From NCBI RefSeq assembly GCF_011397635.1, contig NC_064758.1, positions 21,722,513 through 21,786,512 of the forward strand: a DNA stretch of 64,000 nucleotides, in the 5' to 3' direction. Below, one piece after another: positions 1-35,920 of the stretch. The notes under the pieces are model-generated. The model saw nothing but the letters and a program-made list of their open reading frames with translations, did no database searches and was not told the origin of the DNA. This DNA comes from Epinephelus fuscoguttatus. Lineage: Eukaryota > Chordata > Actinopteri > Perciformes > Serranidae. Made by a program: the position numbers and the translations under genes. The first letter of the stretch is position 1, and each line of letters begins with the position of its first letter.

Positions 1-565
1 CACCACTAGACGCCACTAAATCCCCCTAAATATTACAAACTGTTCTTTTCAGAGATCCCTCAAAATTTCACAAATCATGATATCAGGGGGGCTCATGTTT
101 TATTAAGAGGAGCTCCACTGTAGGTCACACCCTGCACCACAAATGAGGCTTATTTGTCATAAATAACTGTAAATTAAAAGTTTTACTGTAGAATGTGTGC
201 GAGCTAGGAATTTATTCTTTGCAGCCAGACTCAGTTCTTTAATTTTGAAAAGACGGAGGCTTTTAATCAGTCTGATTTTTGTGTTGAACTTCCTGCTCAC
301 TTTGACCCACATTGGTAATGAGCCGTAATGACCAGAATATGGACACAATGCACAACGCACTCTTTGTTTCACTTCTCTTACTCTCTCACACAACTGACCA
401 CAGAAAACCTTCTGCTAAAACTCAAACAGACCTCTTTGTGGTAATATTTTAATTATTCTTTTTGTCTCTGCTGCTTTTGTAACCTGCATTTTTAAGTGTC
501 AGAAGACATTTATTTACTTTTTTTGTGATCTAAAAAAAACCGTAGCAAGTCAAGAGTTCCAATGT
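1..565. other. No gene seen; intergenic flank
   Basis: AT-rich sequence with no exon I can support. The first 45 bases (CTAAATCCCCCTAAATATT...) resemble the edge of a dispersed fish repeat, but the rest of it would lie outside the window. Confidence 0.3.
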
Positions 566-3124
566 GAATAACATTTATTTTTTCTTAGACACAAATGCAA
601 TTAAATAATATATCACAAACAGCACATATAAGTCTCTGGAGGGACACACAGTGCTTCTGAATAACAACACGCAGCCCCACAGATAACATCAGGACCAAGA
701 CTGAAGGCAGGAGTTTGAGAAGGGTTCGTCAAGTTCATCGACTTTCAGTTCTCTAAACGTGTTTAATCATGAATTTGGCACCGGCTGGACTTGTGTGAGG
801 AGGAGTGACAACTGAAGGAACAGATCATGCATCATTCACTGTACTATGACTCAGAGATGTATGTATTTTAAATATCTGTGTGTAAAAGACAGATGGTATC
901 AGATCGACTGTCAGAAGAAACAATGTCACAAAATAAGTGTTAGTATAATAAGATGCTACGACTGAGTAGCATCACTGCACACCAGAAACAAAGACTGACG
1001 CACCTTCATGCAACTCTACTGAATAAAGACTGTAAAAAAAACCAAAACAGCAAGAATATGGCAACATGAGAACAGCTGTCGGAAACATGTTGTTAATATC
1101 ATCAACGATAGCAGGAACACACAGGATAGAGATTTTTCTGCCAGTTATACAGCATGAGGTATTGTCCTGTGGATAATTACACTTAGAAATGTCAACATGC
1201 AGTGTTTCTAATTTGACAACAAATATTCTTGAAAGGTTTTTGCATCACATTAAACAAATTTTACTGCAGAAATAAAAATTGGTAAGTAGTCTGGGCTGTA
1301 GCCAGGATTTTAGAGGTACTGAGGTCATTCGTTGTAGACTCCCCTCGACACTAAAGGAAGTGATTCAGTTAGATATTTATTTATATTCTAAACGTGGTGG
1401 TGCTTGGATTAGGTTGCACCAACTGTTCTTAATCCATTGCTGTATGTATGTGTGTGTGTGTGTGTGTGTAAAGTTGTTCCTGAATTCTTAGTAACCAAAA
1501 CACACTTCCAAACTTGTGATACTATTACGCCAGATTACACTTTCAAAACCTACGAAATGCTTCAACTAACTACTGAAAACTGTAATAATGTGTAAACTGG
1601 TTGCTAGGAAACATTTGTAGCACCATCCAATCAACTACGTAAACAGGAAGTAGATGTTGCATCATGTAACATACCCTTGCATTAATTTGGTGTCAGAATA
1701 GTCAAAAAAATGAGTTCCTAACTGGAACACAAACTCAGATAGTCAGCAAAGATGTTGATACGCGAGTTGAAAAGTTGACGTTATATATGCAGAAACATGT
1801 TGGTCGAAAGTGAATGTCCAGTTCTTAGCAATACACTTGTTATCAATTCACATACTGCATGTAAATTTTTTTTTGCTTACATGTAATTTGTAACATGTTT
1901 TTAGTTTGTAACCGTTAGTTGCTGTTGATGTGGACTGACCTAGATTAGTTAGAAAAGTTATTTATTGGCATTCTTGGTAAAGCTATATTTTAACAGGTTT
2001 AGGGAACAAAATCATTTTGTAATGTCAAGCTTCAAGCTGTTATAACTGTGATGTTTAAATGCTCTGATCAATAAAATACATCTTTCTGTCGCGTCCATGT
2101 TGTTTTCACCTTACCACTTAAAGCTCACGAACACAATAAAGTCAGAAGAACAACTTCCCAACTCTGGAAATGTGACTGTTTGAGGAGCATGTGAATGCCG
2201 CATAACTTCTGAAAACAATAGTTTTAGGAGGCCCAACATTCTTTTACAACTTAACCACCAATCCTTTGCAAATGGTGTGACTTAATGAATGACTTAAATG
2301 TTATTAGCAAGCTAATGATACCCTTTGCTAGTTTGCTAGAAAGCAGCGAGTCTGTGTTAAAATTATTTGTGTGTAACTTGTGTTATAGATACACTAAGTT
2401 AAGTTTGAACTGAAGAACAGCTGGTGCAACACTTGAAGTAACTGTCCCAGAGCTTCGCCTCTTCTGTCCCTTTAATTAGTACCAGGTTATACAGTTGTTT
2501 CCAGGAGACTTGCTCAGAACTTATTAGGAAATTAAACACATAAAATAAGGTGTTACTGAAATGCACACCATGTGTACATTTTAACTACAGAATGTAAACT
2601 TCTCAAAGGTCACTTAAATCCCCCAAATTGCCAGAAAGGATACCAAGAGCGTGACCTCAGAGTCCTCAATGGTAGCTACAGCCCTACAGGCTCTTTACTT
2701 TGCAAAATTGTTCCAGATCATCTTACTTTAATCGGTCAGTGCTGGATCCAGTTGATCAGTTTTATTCATGGGTTGAATCTTGAATGTCGATATTATCCAA
2801 CGTTGGTTCAGGAAATACAGACTTAGCACAAAAACTCTGACAAAATGAAGTCACACACCATGAAAGTCTAATAATTTAAAAATAAATAGATCAAGAGACA
2901 TCGTGAAATCACCATTACAAATTAAAGAAAGACAGAAAGGAAGTAAACACCTCGGGTACACAGATTGTAGGTCCTCTCTCGTACTGCCACAGTAGCAACA
3001 CTCATAATCTTCTTGTAACAAAGCTTTTCTCTTTTCACAGGTGTGATATGTTGATATGTAAATCTGTACAAAGTCCTGACGTGCAAACATGGAATGTAGT
3101 GAGAACTGTGTGTCTGCTGCATGT
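566..3124 (-). other. ampd2 3' UTR and flank (extent uncertain)
   Basis: Downstream of the ampd2 stop on the minus strand. Canonical AATAAA signals on that strand occur at 2761-2766 (about 360 nt after the stop) and 574-579 (about 2.5 kb after). The 2761 site is the simpler choice; 574 would give a long alternative UTR. No coding exon, tRNA or recognisable transposon was seen. A short TG repeat lies at 1445-1470. Confidence 0.35.
1445..1470. repeat. (TG)n microsatellite
   Basis: Short TGTA/TG dinucleotide run, about 26 bp. Confidence 0.85.
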
Positions 3125-26985
<23,861 letters not shown>

Positions 26986-27350
26986 GATCCCAGGTTGTGC
27001 GGTAAAGCTTGGCACGGATGGCAAAAGGAGAGCTGAGTGAGTCAGATCTGCGGAGGACGGAGTGTCGGAGAGCTACGGAGTGAGAGAGGAGGAGGAGGAG
27101 GAGAAATGAGAGGAGAGGGAAGAGATGAAGCACAGATGCTGGCAGCTTGAGGGGCTTCAATTGCAGTCGGCGCGAGTGTGTGTATGGGAGCGTGCGCGTA
27201 TGTGAGCGTGTATGCTACGTGCCTGTAAGCGGGTATTGGTTGGTCCAGCGTGGGGCTGTGGAGCATCCCTCTGCAGCGAAACAGACCCCGCCCCCTCAGA
27301 GAGCCTCTCTCGTGCCTGCGCTGCAACGCTGATGGAGGGGCTCGGCTTCC
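26986..27350 (-). promoter_or_regulatory. Putative ampd2 promoter and 5' UTR
   Basis: CpG-rich relative to the AT-rich surroundings. On the minus strand a GC box (GGGGGCGGGG, 27286-27295) lies upstream of a CCAAT box (27235-27239), then about 250 bp to the start codon. There is no TATA box, as usual for a housekeeping gene. The transcription start site was not determined. Confidence 0.45.
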
Positions 27351-27357
27351 CCCCTGC

Positions 27358-27376
27358 CACACACACACACACACAC
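27358..27376. repeat. Short (AC)n repeat
   Basis: About nine AC units at the edge of the CpG-rich region. Confidence 0.9.
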
Positions 27377-27379
27377 AGT

Positions 27380-28835
27380 GTATAAAATACACATACACAG
27401 CAGCCGCAGTTCTGCTGTTGCCATGACAACCACAAATCTATGTGTGGGCCAGCCAATGGGGAGAAAAGTTGTGATTACAGTAGAAGTGATAGTACAATTG
27501 AATGCTACAAGGAAATTTGGCAAAAATGTTTGTGAGCAATAGACTTATGCAATAAAAAATACAGATAATAATAATCATTATTATAATAATACATGGCAAA
27601 TAATTGAAGACATCAAAACACTGGAATTTGTAGTCATACTAAGCATTTACTTATGGCAGGGTCAGTCTGTTGGTTGACCACTTTCATCCAGACAAAAATA
27701 TCTCAACAACCTTTGGATTACCATGAAATGTTACAGCCTACAGACATTCATTGTGCCCAGAGGATAAATCCAACTGACTTTGGTGATCTGCTGACTTTTC
27801 ATCTAGCACCACCTTAATAATTAAGAATTCTATTCGATCTATTCTATTATTTCTACGGACTAGGGAAGTTCAATCAATATTTCTGAGCATGAGCTACTCT
27901 CTCTCAAAACCAGAAACCAGAAAAGTAAGTCTCAAATTTGTGATGTCATCAAGTATTATATCTGGAGCTGCTCCATAGACACTGAGTGGGAGACTTATTT
28001 TATGGACCCACAGTATGTTGGTTGTTTTTTTTTTTTATACCCAAATGAGCTTTATTCTACTGTTGTGTTCTCAATTCTGAAACAAAAAATGTTCCCATAT
28101 ACTCATAACATTCCCCTGGGTGCTCTCAGTGTTATCTAGAACATCTTTGTCAATTCACTGTCTGTGGAGCAGCTCCAGACTTTATAACTCTGATCTAATC
28201 TGTCTGGAGCCACAAAATATATTTAAGCATTATAATAAAGGTAACACAGCCTTATTAAGTCTAAATGAGCTTATCAACATTACAAATAGCCTAGGTCATT
28301 AACATGTTTTAACATAAGGTGGCTACTCTGCAGTATTTATTTATTTTTAAAACATTTGATACCTTGCAGCAAATGTAAACACATCTGTTTATGCACTACT
28401 AGATTCAATATTTTCCTCCAAGACATTCCCTTCCTGGATTTTGAATCCACAGCTAGCTTCACTAAGTTGACTAGAGACAAGCCACCGCTCTTGATGTTCG
28501 GCAAAATTTAGAGAAAAGGTGCCAGGCCATAGACATCGCTATGACTCACATTTTAGTTGATGGATGTAAAACATTTTTTAAATTTGTTGTAGGCCTATGG
28601 GTTACACAATGTTACAGTTGGATGATGTAAGAATCACAGTAGGCCTACAACAATGATTAATGCAAATTAAAATGTTCAAAAATAACTGTTATTTCCATGT
28701 AGTCTAATTTTTGGTTTTGGTGTTTTAGCACACTAGTTTTTGAATTTGGGAGAGTTATTCATGTTTACTAATATTATTAAGACCGTTTTAGACCATAGGA
28801 TTAACATGTATGAATTCTGAAAATAGGTGTAGTTT
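27380..28835. other. Intergenic, no gene seen
   Basis: AT-rich DNA between the two head-to-head genes. A piece at 27655-27830 (ATATCTCAACAACCTTTGGAT, GACTTTTCATCTAGCACCA) is a fragment of the same element as at 28840. Confidence 0.6.
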
Positions 28836-28839
28836 CCCT

Positions 28840-29335
28840 TTAAGCTTGACATTTGATGTTTGACTTAAGTATCTCAACAGCTACAGTTACTTGATAGATT
28901 GCCACTAAACTTAGTACAAACCTTCATGTCCCCCTCAGGAAGAGGTCTGATGATCCTCTGACTGGCCACCATGCTCCATCATCATGTCAAAATGTGTTTA
29001 ATACTTTGATTTATGACCGAAAAACAACTGGTTCATATTTCCCATCAGCCTCAGCTATGTTTCTTAAAAGCTAACGGCTAGCCAGCCGTTAGGCTAATTA
29101 GCACACGTTAGCATGCTAACACGATAAACTATAAAAACAGAATGACATTCTGACATATTGTCATTTGTCATTTGTGATATCGGGCTTTATAAATAAAACT
29201 GAAATTGAAATTCTATGCGATAAACTAAGTTGGTGAACTGGATATTATATCGGTAACTGCTAAACGTCAGCGTGTTAGCGTGGTCATTGTCAGCAAGTTA
29301 GCATGCTAATGTTAGCATTTAGCTCTATATAACTC
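28840..29335 (+). repeat. Dispersed fish repeat with GTTAGCATGCTAAC core
   Basis: Ordered landmarks: AAGTATCTCAACAGCTACAG, TTCATGTCCCCCTCAGGA, TCCCATCAGCCTCAGCTATG, GTTAGCATGCTAAC, CTAATGTTAGCATTTAGCTC. I recognise this order from a very abundant percomorph repeat. A short retroposon-like tail (TATCGGGCTTTATAAATAAA) is inserted near 29155-29215. Confidence 0.7.
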
Positions 29336-29394
29336 CAGTCCTCAAGTTCAGCCGCTTGCTTGTTGTGTCATTTATATATAAAAATAAACCTGAA

Positions 29395-29510
29395 AATAAG
29401 CAATGAAAGGAAAAGCTAGAAATCAGTTCACTGACATGAAATTGCAGAGTATGAATGTCGAAATCCTCCAAAGAGAGCATCCTTCCGCTGTGGACTCTGA
29501 GTTTAATCAA
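29395..29510. repeat. Dispersed repeat, copy 2 of 2
   Basis: ATGAAATTGCAGAGTATGAA and AATCCTCCAAAGAGAGCATC match 26580-26625 with few changes. Confidence 0.5.
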
Positions 29511-30271
29511 GTAATGAAAGAAAAACTAAATGAGGAAGCACTTTGTGGATCTGACAGGAAGGTAGCTAACAATTTAAAGTGATTTAATTAAACACTTAAT
29601 CATTCTAAACATCCTCTTTTCTATTATTTTGTGGAAGTGGAGAATAATCAGCAGACAAAAACAGAATTTACAAAACAGAAATATTTAATACATTACAAAT
29701 ATAATGAAAATCCAAACTATCAAGTCGCTATAAATTCAAGGTTGGTTGTATTAAAAATAGCTTGACATACACATTTTTGTCATTTATGTACCATTTGTAG
29801 GGGTGCACCTGACAAACAGTTTCATTAATATATAATAGTTTGGTCGGCAACATGTCAGAAAACAGTATTCACAATCACAATCACAAAAACTTTTTCTTGC
29901 ATGCTTCCAGAGAAAAGGGTGAACATATTGATTTGCTGATTGATTGGGGACCACCCTGAACAGCTAAACTATATCAAAACATCTGCTTACAAACTCTAAG
30001 ACAACTCCTGCAGTATAATCCAAGTCACATTTATCGAGTCGTGTGCTCAGTGGTTCCCAAACACACACATCTTCGTTAAAAAGCCGTAGTATTGGAGTCT
30101 GGTTTTGAAGAGAGCATAGGTAAGATTTACTTTCAGTTCAGTTTTAAATAGTAATGTTTCAGCAAAAAATGCATGTGTTTGGGAAGTACTGAGCACAGCT
30201 TGGGTTATGTGGGAAGAGCAAGCATCAACCTTCGGGGCTGAAAATGGAAGCCAACACTGAAGTGCCAAAAA

Positions 30272-30715
30272 ATGCAGTTCATTGAAAGGCCACTTGAGGC
30301 TGGCTCTAAAATTCAGTCAATCCCCACAGACCACCATGTTAAAATGCCCAGCTTTACAGCAGAAATAAACATTTTACAGTCTGGTACCAAAGAGGTTTTG
30401 GTCTCTATAGCTAGTTTCAACATTCAGCTGAACAGGGGTTGGATTTTTATATAACTCACCTGTTTAAATTTTATTAAGGCTTGAAATTACGCATTATAAA
30501 GGATTGGCCACTTTGAGTGACAGGCTGTCTGCTGACAGTGTCCTCGGCTTTGCAGTTAGATCCACCCTTCACTCCTGCACAGGTCAGTCTCTCGTCCAAA
30601 CTTGGTCACTTCTGGCTCCAAAAAACAAGATGGCCAAGGCTGAAATGAAATGAAAGATTCCATGAACCAATGGGTGACGTCACGGTAGCTATGCCTTATT
30701 TACAGTCTACGAGTT
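30272..30715. repeat. Putative dispersed DNA repeat
   Basis: GGCCACTTGAGGCTGGCTCT, CCATGTTAAAATGCCCAGCT, GGTTTTGGTCTCTATAGCTA ... CTTATTTACAGTCTACG. I recall this order from common percomorph non-autonomous repeats; only one copy is present here, so the call rests on recognition. Confidence 0.55.
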
Positions 30716-33700
30716 AAGTGAGAGTTTGCAAACTGATGTTTTGATATAGTTTCCTGTCGTTAAACATGGTCCCCAATCAATCAATAAATCAATACATTTA
30801 CCATTTTCTGTGGAGGTACGTGAGAAAAAATGTTTTCTTCACATTCTTCAAGGTAACATGGCATCACTGACTGACGAACAAATGGTCATTTTGTGGATAA
30901 GGTATTTCTTTAAAGCTATGCCTGGCTTTGAATGTCTTTAAATTGCTTTATTTGTTCGACCAACAGTCCAAAACCAACAAAATCTCCTCAGTGATTAATC
31001 CACTTATCATTGAAACTTTAATTCATTTCAGCGCATAATAAGAATACACTTTGTTTCATGATGGCTATTGTGTGAAATGCAGACTCTTTAACATCACATT
31101 CATGCTTATCATTTGATTATTGTTCCTTCTCATAAGCCTGTGAGAGGAGAGACAGTGTGATGAGAGAGGACAGTAGTGACACAGCAGCCTGCGGTGTAAA
31201 ATATTCTTGGAAAACAACTCAACTGGGCTGAAAAATCTCAGAGGGGGAAAGAGGAATGACGAGAGGGAGAGAGGCTGCGTAGACTTTAAATCATTATAAT
31301 CAAATTAAATAACACATTTACTAGTGAGCGAAACACCACTGGAGATGTAACAAAACAAATATTTGCTGCAGAATTTAAGGACTCAAGTATTATTAAAATG
31401 ATGCCAATGCAGGTTGTGTAGAAATGCACTTATTATTCCACAGAGACAATCTGCAGTTGGGAACACAACTCAGTCCAACATCCCTCTTTCCTCTCTGCAG
31501 GATTTACAGGCTTTATATCACAATGCTTTTGTGATGCCAGACTAGAAGCTCGTTGAAAAGGATATGACAGGATGATGGAAATTTCATTTCTATTATAATA
31601 ACCTGAAACATCAAGAAGACAGAGTCACCTCCTGGCCAAAAACCCAAACCGAAATATACGTGGAAAACAATGACCACATAAAATCCTCCTCTTTTAAAAC
31701 TGTAAAAGGAGAAACTGGCAGAAAAGTGATGAATAATAATCGGGTGAAAGACTGGCACTTTATAAGAGCATTGCAGCACAGGTGTGTGCAAGACAGTCTA
31801 TGGTGCACTGTGGTGCCAGTGCCCTCCTGTGGTATTTATGAGGAAGTAGTGAAACTGACTGCAGCACAGCATCATACTGCAGTCTGTAAATCTGAATTTG
31901 AGATAAGCTGCTCGGTGACATCATTAAAACAGTAGGGTGTGTTTACATCACCAAACATCAATATCAGTGAGAATGAGACACTTTAAAAGGGCACACAGTA
32001 CACAGCTATAGAGTTAAAACTTTATTCCAGGAATTAAAAATAGTGTCTGTGATTGATGTTTAAAACAGGTCACAGTGTAATATTCATGATGCTCAGCACA
32101 AACGATCCCCTTTGCAGAGGGTAAGATGATCTGTCTATGCTTGCTCCTAACCTAAATAATATACATATGTCTCACACAATAAAACTACACTGTCAAGCAT
32201 CAATCATTTATGAAGCTGAATGTAACCTAAAGTCAAAGATCTCTGTGTGCACTGTTACACACACTGTTACACTCTGTTATAAGAAAGGAACCTTCATGTG
32301 GCAGATTTTATTTGCAGAGCTTGGCACAGATGAGAATGTGCTCATGGAAAAATGTTCCAGCTAAAAGCCTGGCTCTAAACATCCCAGCTTTTAAATAATA
32401 AATATTTTTGATGAAACATTGCAATATTTTTTGTGCCACGGACATTCAAAGTCTTCCCACAGAATGTTATTTTTGTTTCAGAGGGCTGTAAAGCCTCTGA
32501 CAGAGGAAAAAAAAATCTAAATAAGGCCTTTTGGGCACGCTGACCCACACCAACTAGTTTATATATTTAATTAAAGGAACTAGCTTCAAAAAGCAATTTC
32601 ATGATTACACATTGCCCTGTTATCCCCAAATGTTCTCATATGAGACCTCGGGTGTAGGTTGATTTTTATCATTTTTTATCATTTACATATTAAGTGAGGG
32701 GTTTGGGCGTTCTTCCCTAAGAAATTTTGAGCATCAAACATTCCCGGTGAATTTTTATGCACCAATTTGTGCCTTTCTGCATTAATTTACAGTGGAGATG
32801 TCATAGTACTTCCTGCAGACTGTGTGTAAAAGCCTGCCACTGACCGGCTACTTCAGCCGGCATTCTCCTCCCCTTCTGTTATCTGCATGCTACCATTTTG
32901 CAAGGTCACTTTGCTGCATCCTGGGTTCAGTGCTGCCCAAAATGATTGTCATTGGTTTAAAGAAATACAAAAAACCCACAGCATTTTTCCCTATGTCAGA
33001 ATGATAATGGCAGCTTCCAGACCTTTCTCGAGCACTGACACAGATGGGTCTACGCAAGACTAGTAGCTTCACATGTGCATAGTTGCCTCATCTGATTTCT
33101 GTTTTATGGCAGCAACCATTGCTTATGAGGTTGCATACTGCCCCCACCTACTTCACTGAAAGCATTGTTGTGTCTACATATGGCGTCCTAGTATTTCTTC
33201 AAAATATAAGTCCTTTGCTACTTTAATTTTTTTATTGAGAGGGACAAAAGCTTGTGTTCTAAATACTGAGGAGGATGTGTCCCCTGTGTCCCCCACAAAA
33301 TCTGCACCTATGCATAAGAGAATTCAACCAGAAACAATGAGCGACTGATGTCGACATCACAGTATTCATGGAGTTGACAGAGTCCTGTTTCATTAACACT
33401 GCGAAGATGATTGATTCAGACTTCTCCATATCATGAGAAGTACTTGTTCATTTCTGACAGAAAAAGGACAGAAAAGTAAAAAACACTGAGGTCTCTTGAG
33501 ATTCTCCAACCTGAGATTTGTCATGATACAGACTCAACAGCAGGGGGAACTCTGGGATACATGATTGCCTTTGAACAGGGAGAAACTGGTTTTCCAGAAA
33601 ATAAATAGATCTAAGAAGGTTGTGTGACAGAACTTGCTGCTGTTCTGAAGGTATTTCCATATTCCTCAAAGACTATTTTAACCATCTGGATAGAAAACTA

Positions 33701-33940
33701 TTCCATCTGTTGCACGAGATTTTTAATCTGTTAATTTATCTGTTTCCCATGCATGAAATAACATATGTTCTTACTTATTTGGGAAGACACGAGAAAAATC
33801 TTGAGGTGTTATTTTGTTTGAAAGTGTACAAAAAAAATGAAAATAAAATGAATACCCATCTATATAAACAGTGAAAGTTCTTGCTGATTCAGATTATATG
33901 AATTGAGCAAGGACACGTCATTTCCAGCTACCATCTTTGT
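30716..33940. other. Intergenic, no gene seen
   Basis: No exon, RNA gene or firm repeat found; only short random ORFs. Confidence 0.55.
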
Positions 33941-33949
33941 TTGGATCAA

Positions 33950-34440
33950 GGGTCTTCAGCAGGGGGTCCATGACCCCAAGTGGGTCTTCTGAGTTACTGA
34001 AAGGGGGGCGCCATATTATTATTTTGGGACTTTTTTTTTTCTTTCAAAAATTAATATTATTAGCAAAGATAAATCAGCCTATTTATAAAAAAGAAAATAT
34101 AAAAACTAATAATGATTTACAGTGCTCAACATTAATGATGGGCTAACTGTTACTCATGAATCCTCCTGCAATCATGTGAGCCAATCTACACTAGATCACT
34201 GAGCTCTCCGAAATTTACATTCAACATTAAAACATGATGTATAAATAAATAAATCTGTCAGTAACTATTATTTTAATAGCTTAGTATTGTATGCATCAAG
34301 GTATGCTTATATGTGGCACTTTAGACCACCCTTTAGGGTATTGTAGGCCCAGTAATATGCAACTCAGTTTCAAAATATAGTGGGGCCCCTGCTCTGTCCC
34401 AGGCCTCAAAGACTTTAACAAAGACCCCTGCTATAGATTA
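33950..34440. mobile_element. hAT-like non-autonomous element (tentative)
   Basis: Left end CAAGGGTCTTCAGCAGGGGG, right end (inverted) CAGGGGTCTTTGTTAAAGTC: short inverted repeats of the CAGGGGTCTT type found at hAT ends. Non-coding, and an 8-bp target duplication could not be shown. Confidence 0.5.
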
Positions 34441-34719
34441 AAAAACAGCAAACCGGCTGAAAATTGTGCAGGTGACAGAATATTTTTTCATCCAGATGGT
34501 TTAAAGAGTCTTAAAAGAGGCTGGAATTACCTTCGTAAGTGTTTAGTGTAGCTGAACAACCTTCTGGTGTTTATCTTTCCCAAAATCAGATGTTCAGTTC
34601 ACAAACAGGGGTGATACGGAAGCTTTATCATATCAGCAGGGAACAGCACTGACCAGGTGACACAAGATGTCTTGCAAAAAGGCCAGTATTGATACAGTAT
34701 ACAAGTCTAATGTTTGTAA

Positions 34720-34720
<1 letters not shown>

Positions 34721-34771
<51 letters not shown>
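34721..34771. repeat. (AT)n microsatellite
   Basis: About 50 bp of alternating AT; the Ile/Tyr-rich ORFs over it are artefacts. Confidence 0.95.
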
Positions 34772-35589
34772 GATCATGGTCAGTGAGAGTAAATAGGTCC
34801 AAAGTAAACACTTGTAGTGAACCAAGTTGATGAAGATAATGTGGTGTTTTTCAGGAGGGATGGAGCTGATGACCCGACGGGTCATTTGTAATGTGACATC
34901 TTCTGCCCTGTGGACATTTTGAGAGCACAGTGAGATAGTTGGATGTGTGTGTGAACAGAACAGGTGCTTTGAATGTCACTGTAGTTTCATACAGTCAGTG
35001 ATAAAGAGCTGTACACAGTTGTTGCTATATCAGACGTTAGCAGAGGAGTGAGCGGATGAATGAGGATAGAGTCTGATGTACTGTATCCATGAACAAAATC
35101 ACCTTAACTCCACTCTGTGCACTCTGACTTATTTTCACTTGTTGCCTCCGAAGTTAATCTGTCTGTGGTTAATCCCTCTTCAACTGCGGGAGAATATACG
35201 TTGACCTTGGACTCACAGCTTTCTCCCACAGCAAAGACACATCTATACATGCAGGTACTGACGAGAGTATATGAGAGAATTTGGATTACGTTGTTTTTTT
35301 TACTGAGTATCCCAGCATGCACTGTGCAGGCAGCAGGGAAACATTTTGCATATATTAGGGGGCCAGACACATTTGACTGAGATGTTTTTTTTGGTTGTTG
35401 GACGAACCTAGAGGAACAAAGGTGGATGAAAACAGTACGAGGAGAGAAAGTTCCATCAACATTTAGCTGAATTTCTATGTTATGCACAAGGTGACAGAAT
35501 AAAAAAAAAAATCCACCTTAAAAGTTTCTTTTACAGCCAATTTTTGGGAGCTTTTATAGCCAAATTTCAGGGGTTTTGTATTTGCAATT

Positions 35590-35665
35590 TGTCCAGGGGC
35601 GTAACTATAGACAGTGCAGGCAGTGCGATTGCACTGGGGCCCCTGGGGTGAAGGGTCCCACAGAG
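35590..35665. repeat. Repeat fragment, GGGGCGTAACTATAGAC type
   Basis: CAGGGGCGTAACTATAGACA, GTGCAGGCAGTGCGATTGCA, CTGGGGCCCCTGGGG: a terminal fragment of a dispersed, probably hAT-class, fish repeat. Only one end is found. Confidence 0.5.
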
Positions 35666-35770
35666 AGACTGGACCCAAAGGATTCAGATTGCAACCTTGG
35701 AAATATATAAGTATGTTCAAAGATAAATGATAAAAAAAAGAACATTTATTTCAAAATGGTGCCATTTGCT

Positions 35771-35772
35771 AC

Positions 35773-35804
<32 letters not shown>

Positions 35805-35829
35805 TATTACACATTATATATGTATATAC

Positions 35830-35902
<73 letters not shown>

Positions 35903-35920
35903 GCATATATACAGTATATA
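35771..35920. repeat. Long interrupted (AT)n/(TATACA) tract
   Basis: About 150 bp of almost pure TA dinucleotide with a few C/G interruptions; likely unstable and hard to assemble. Confidence 0.95.

Noticed and set aside
34628-34885. Ile/Tyr-rich hydrophobic ORF suggesting a membrane protein
   Set aside because: Translation of an (AT)n microsatellite; the same applies to the ORFs at 35746-35994.
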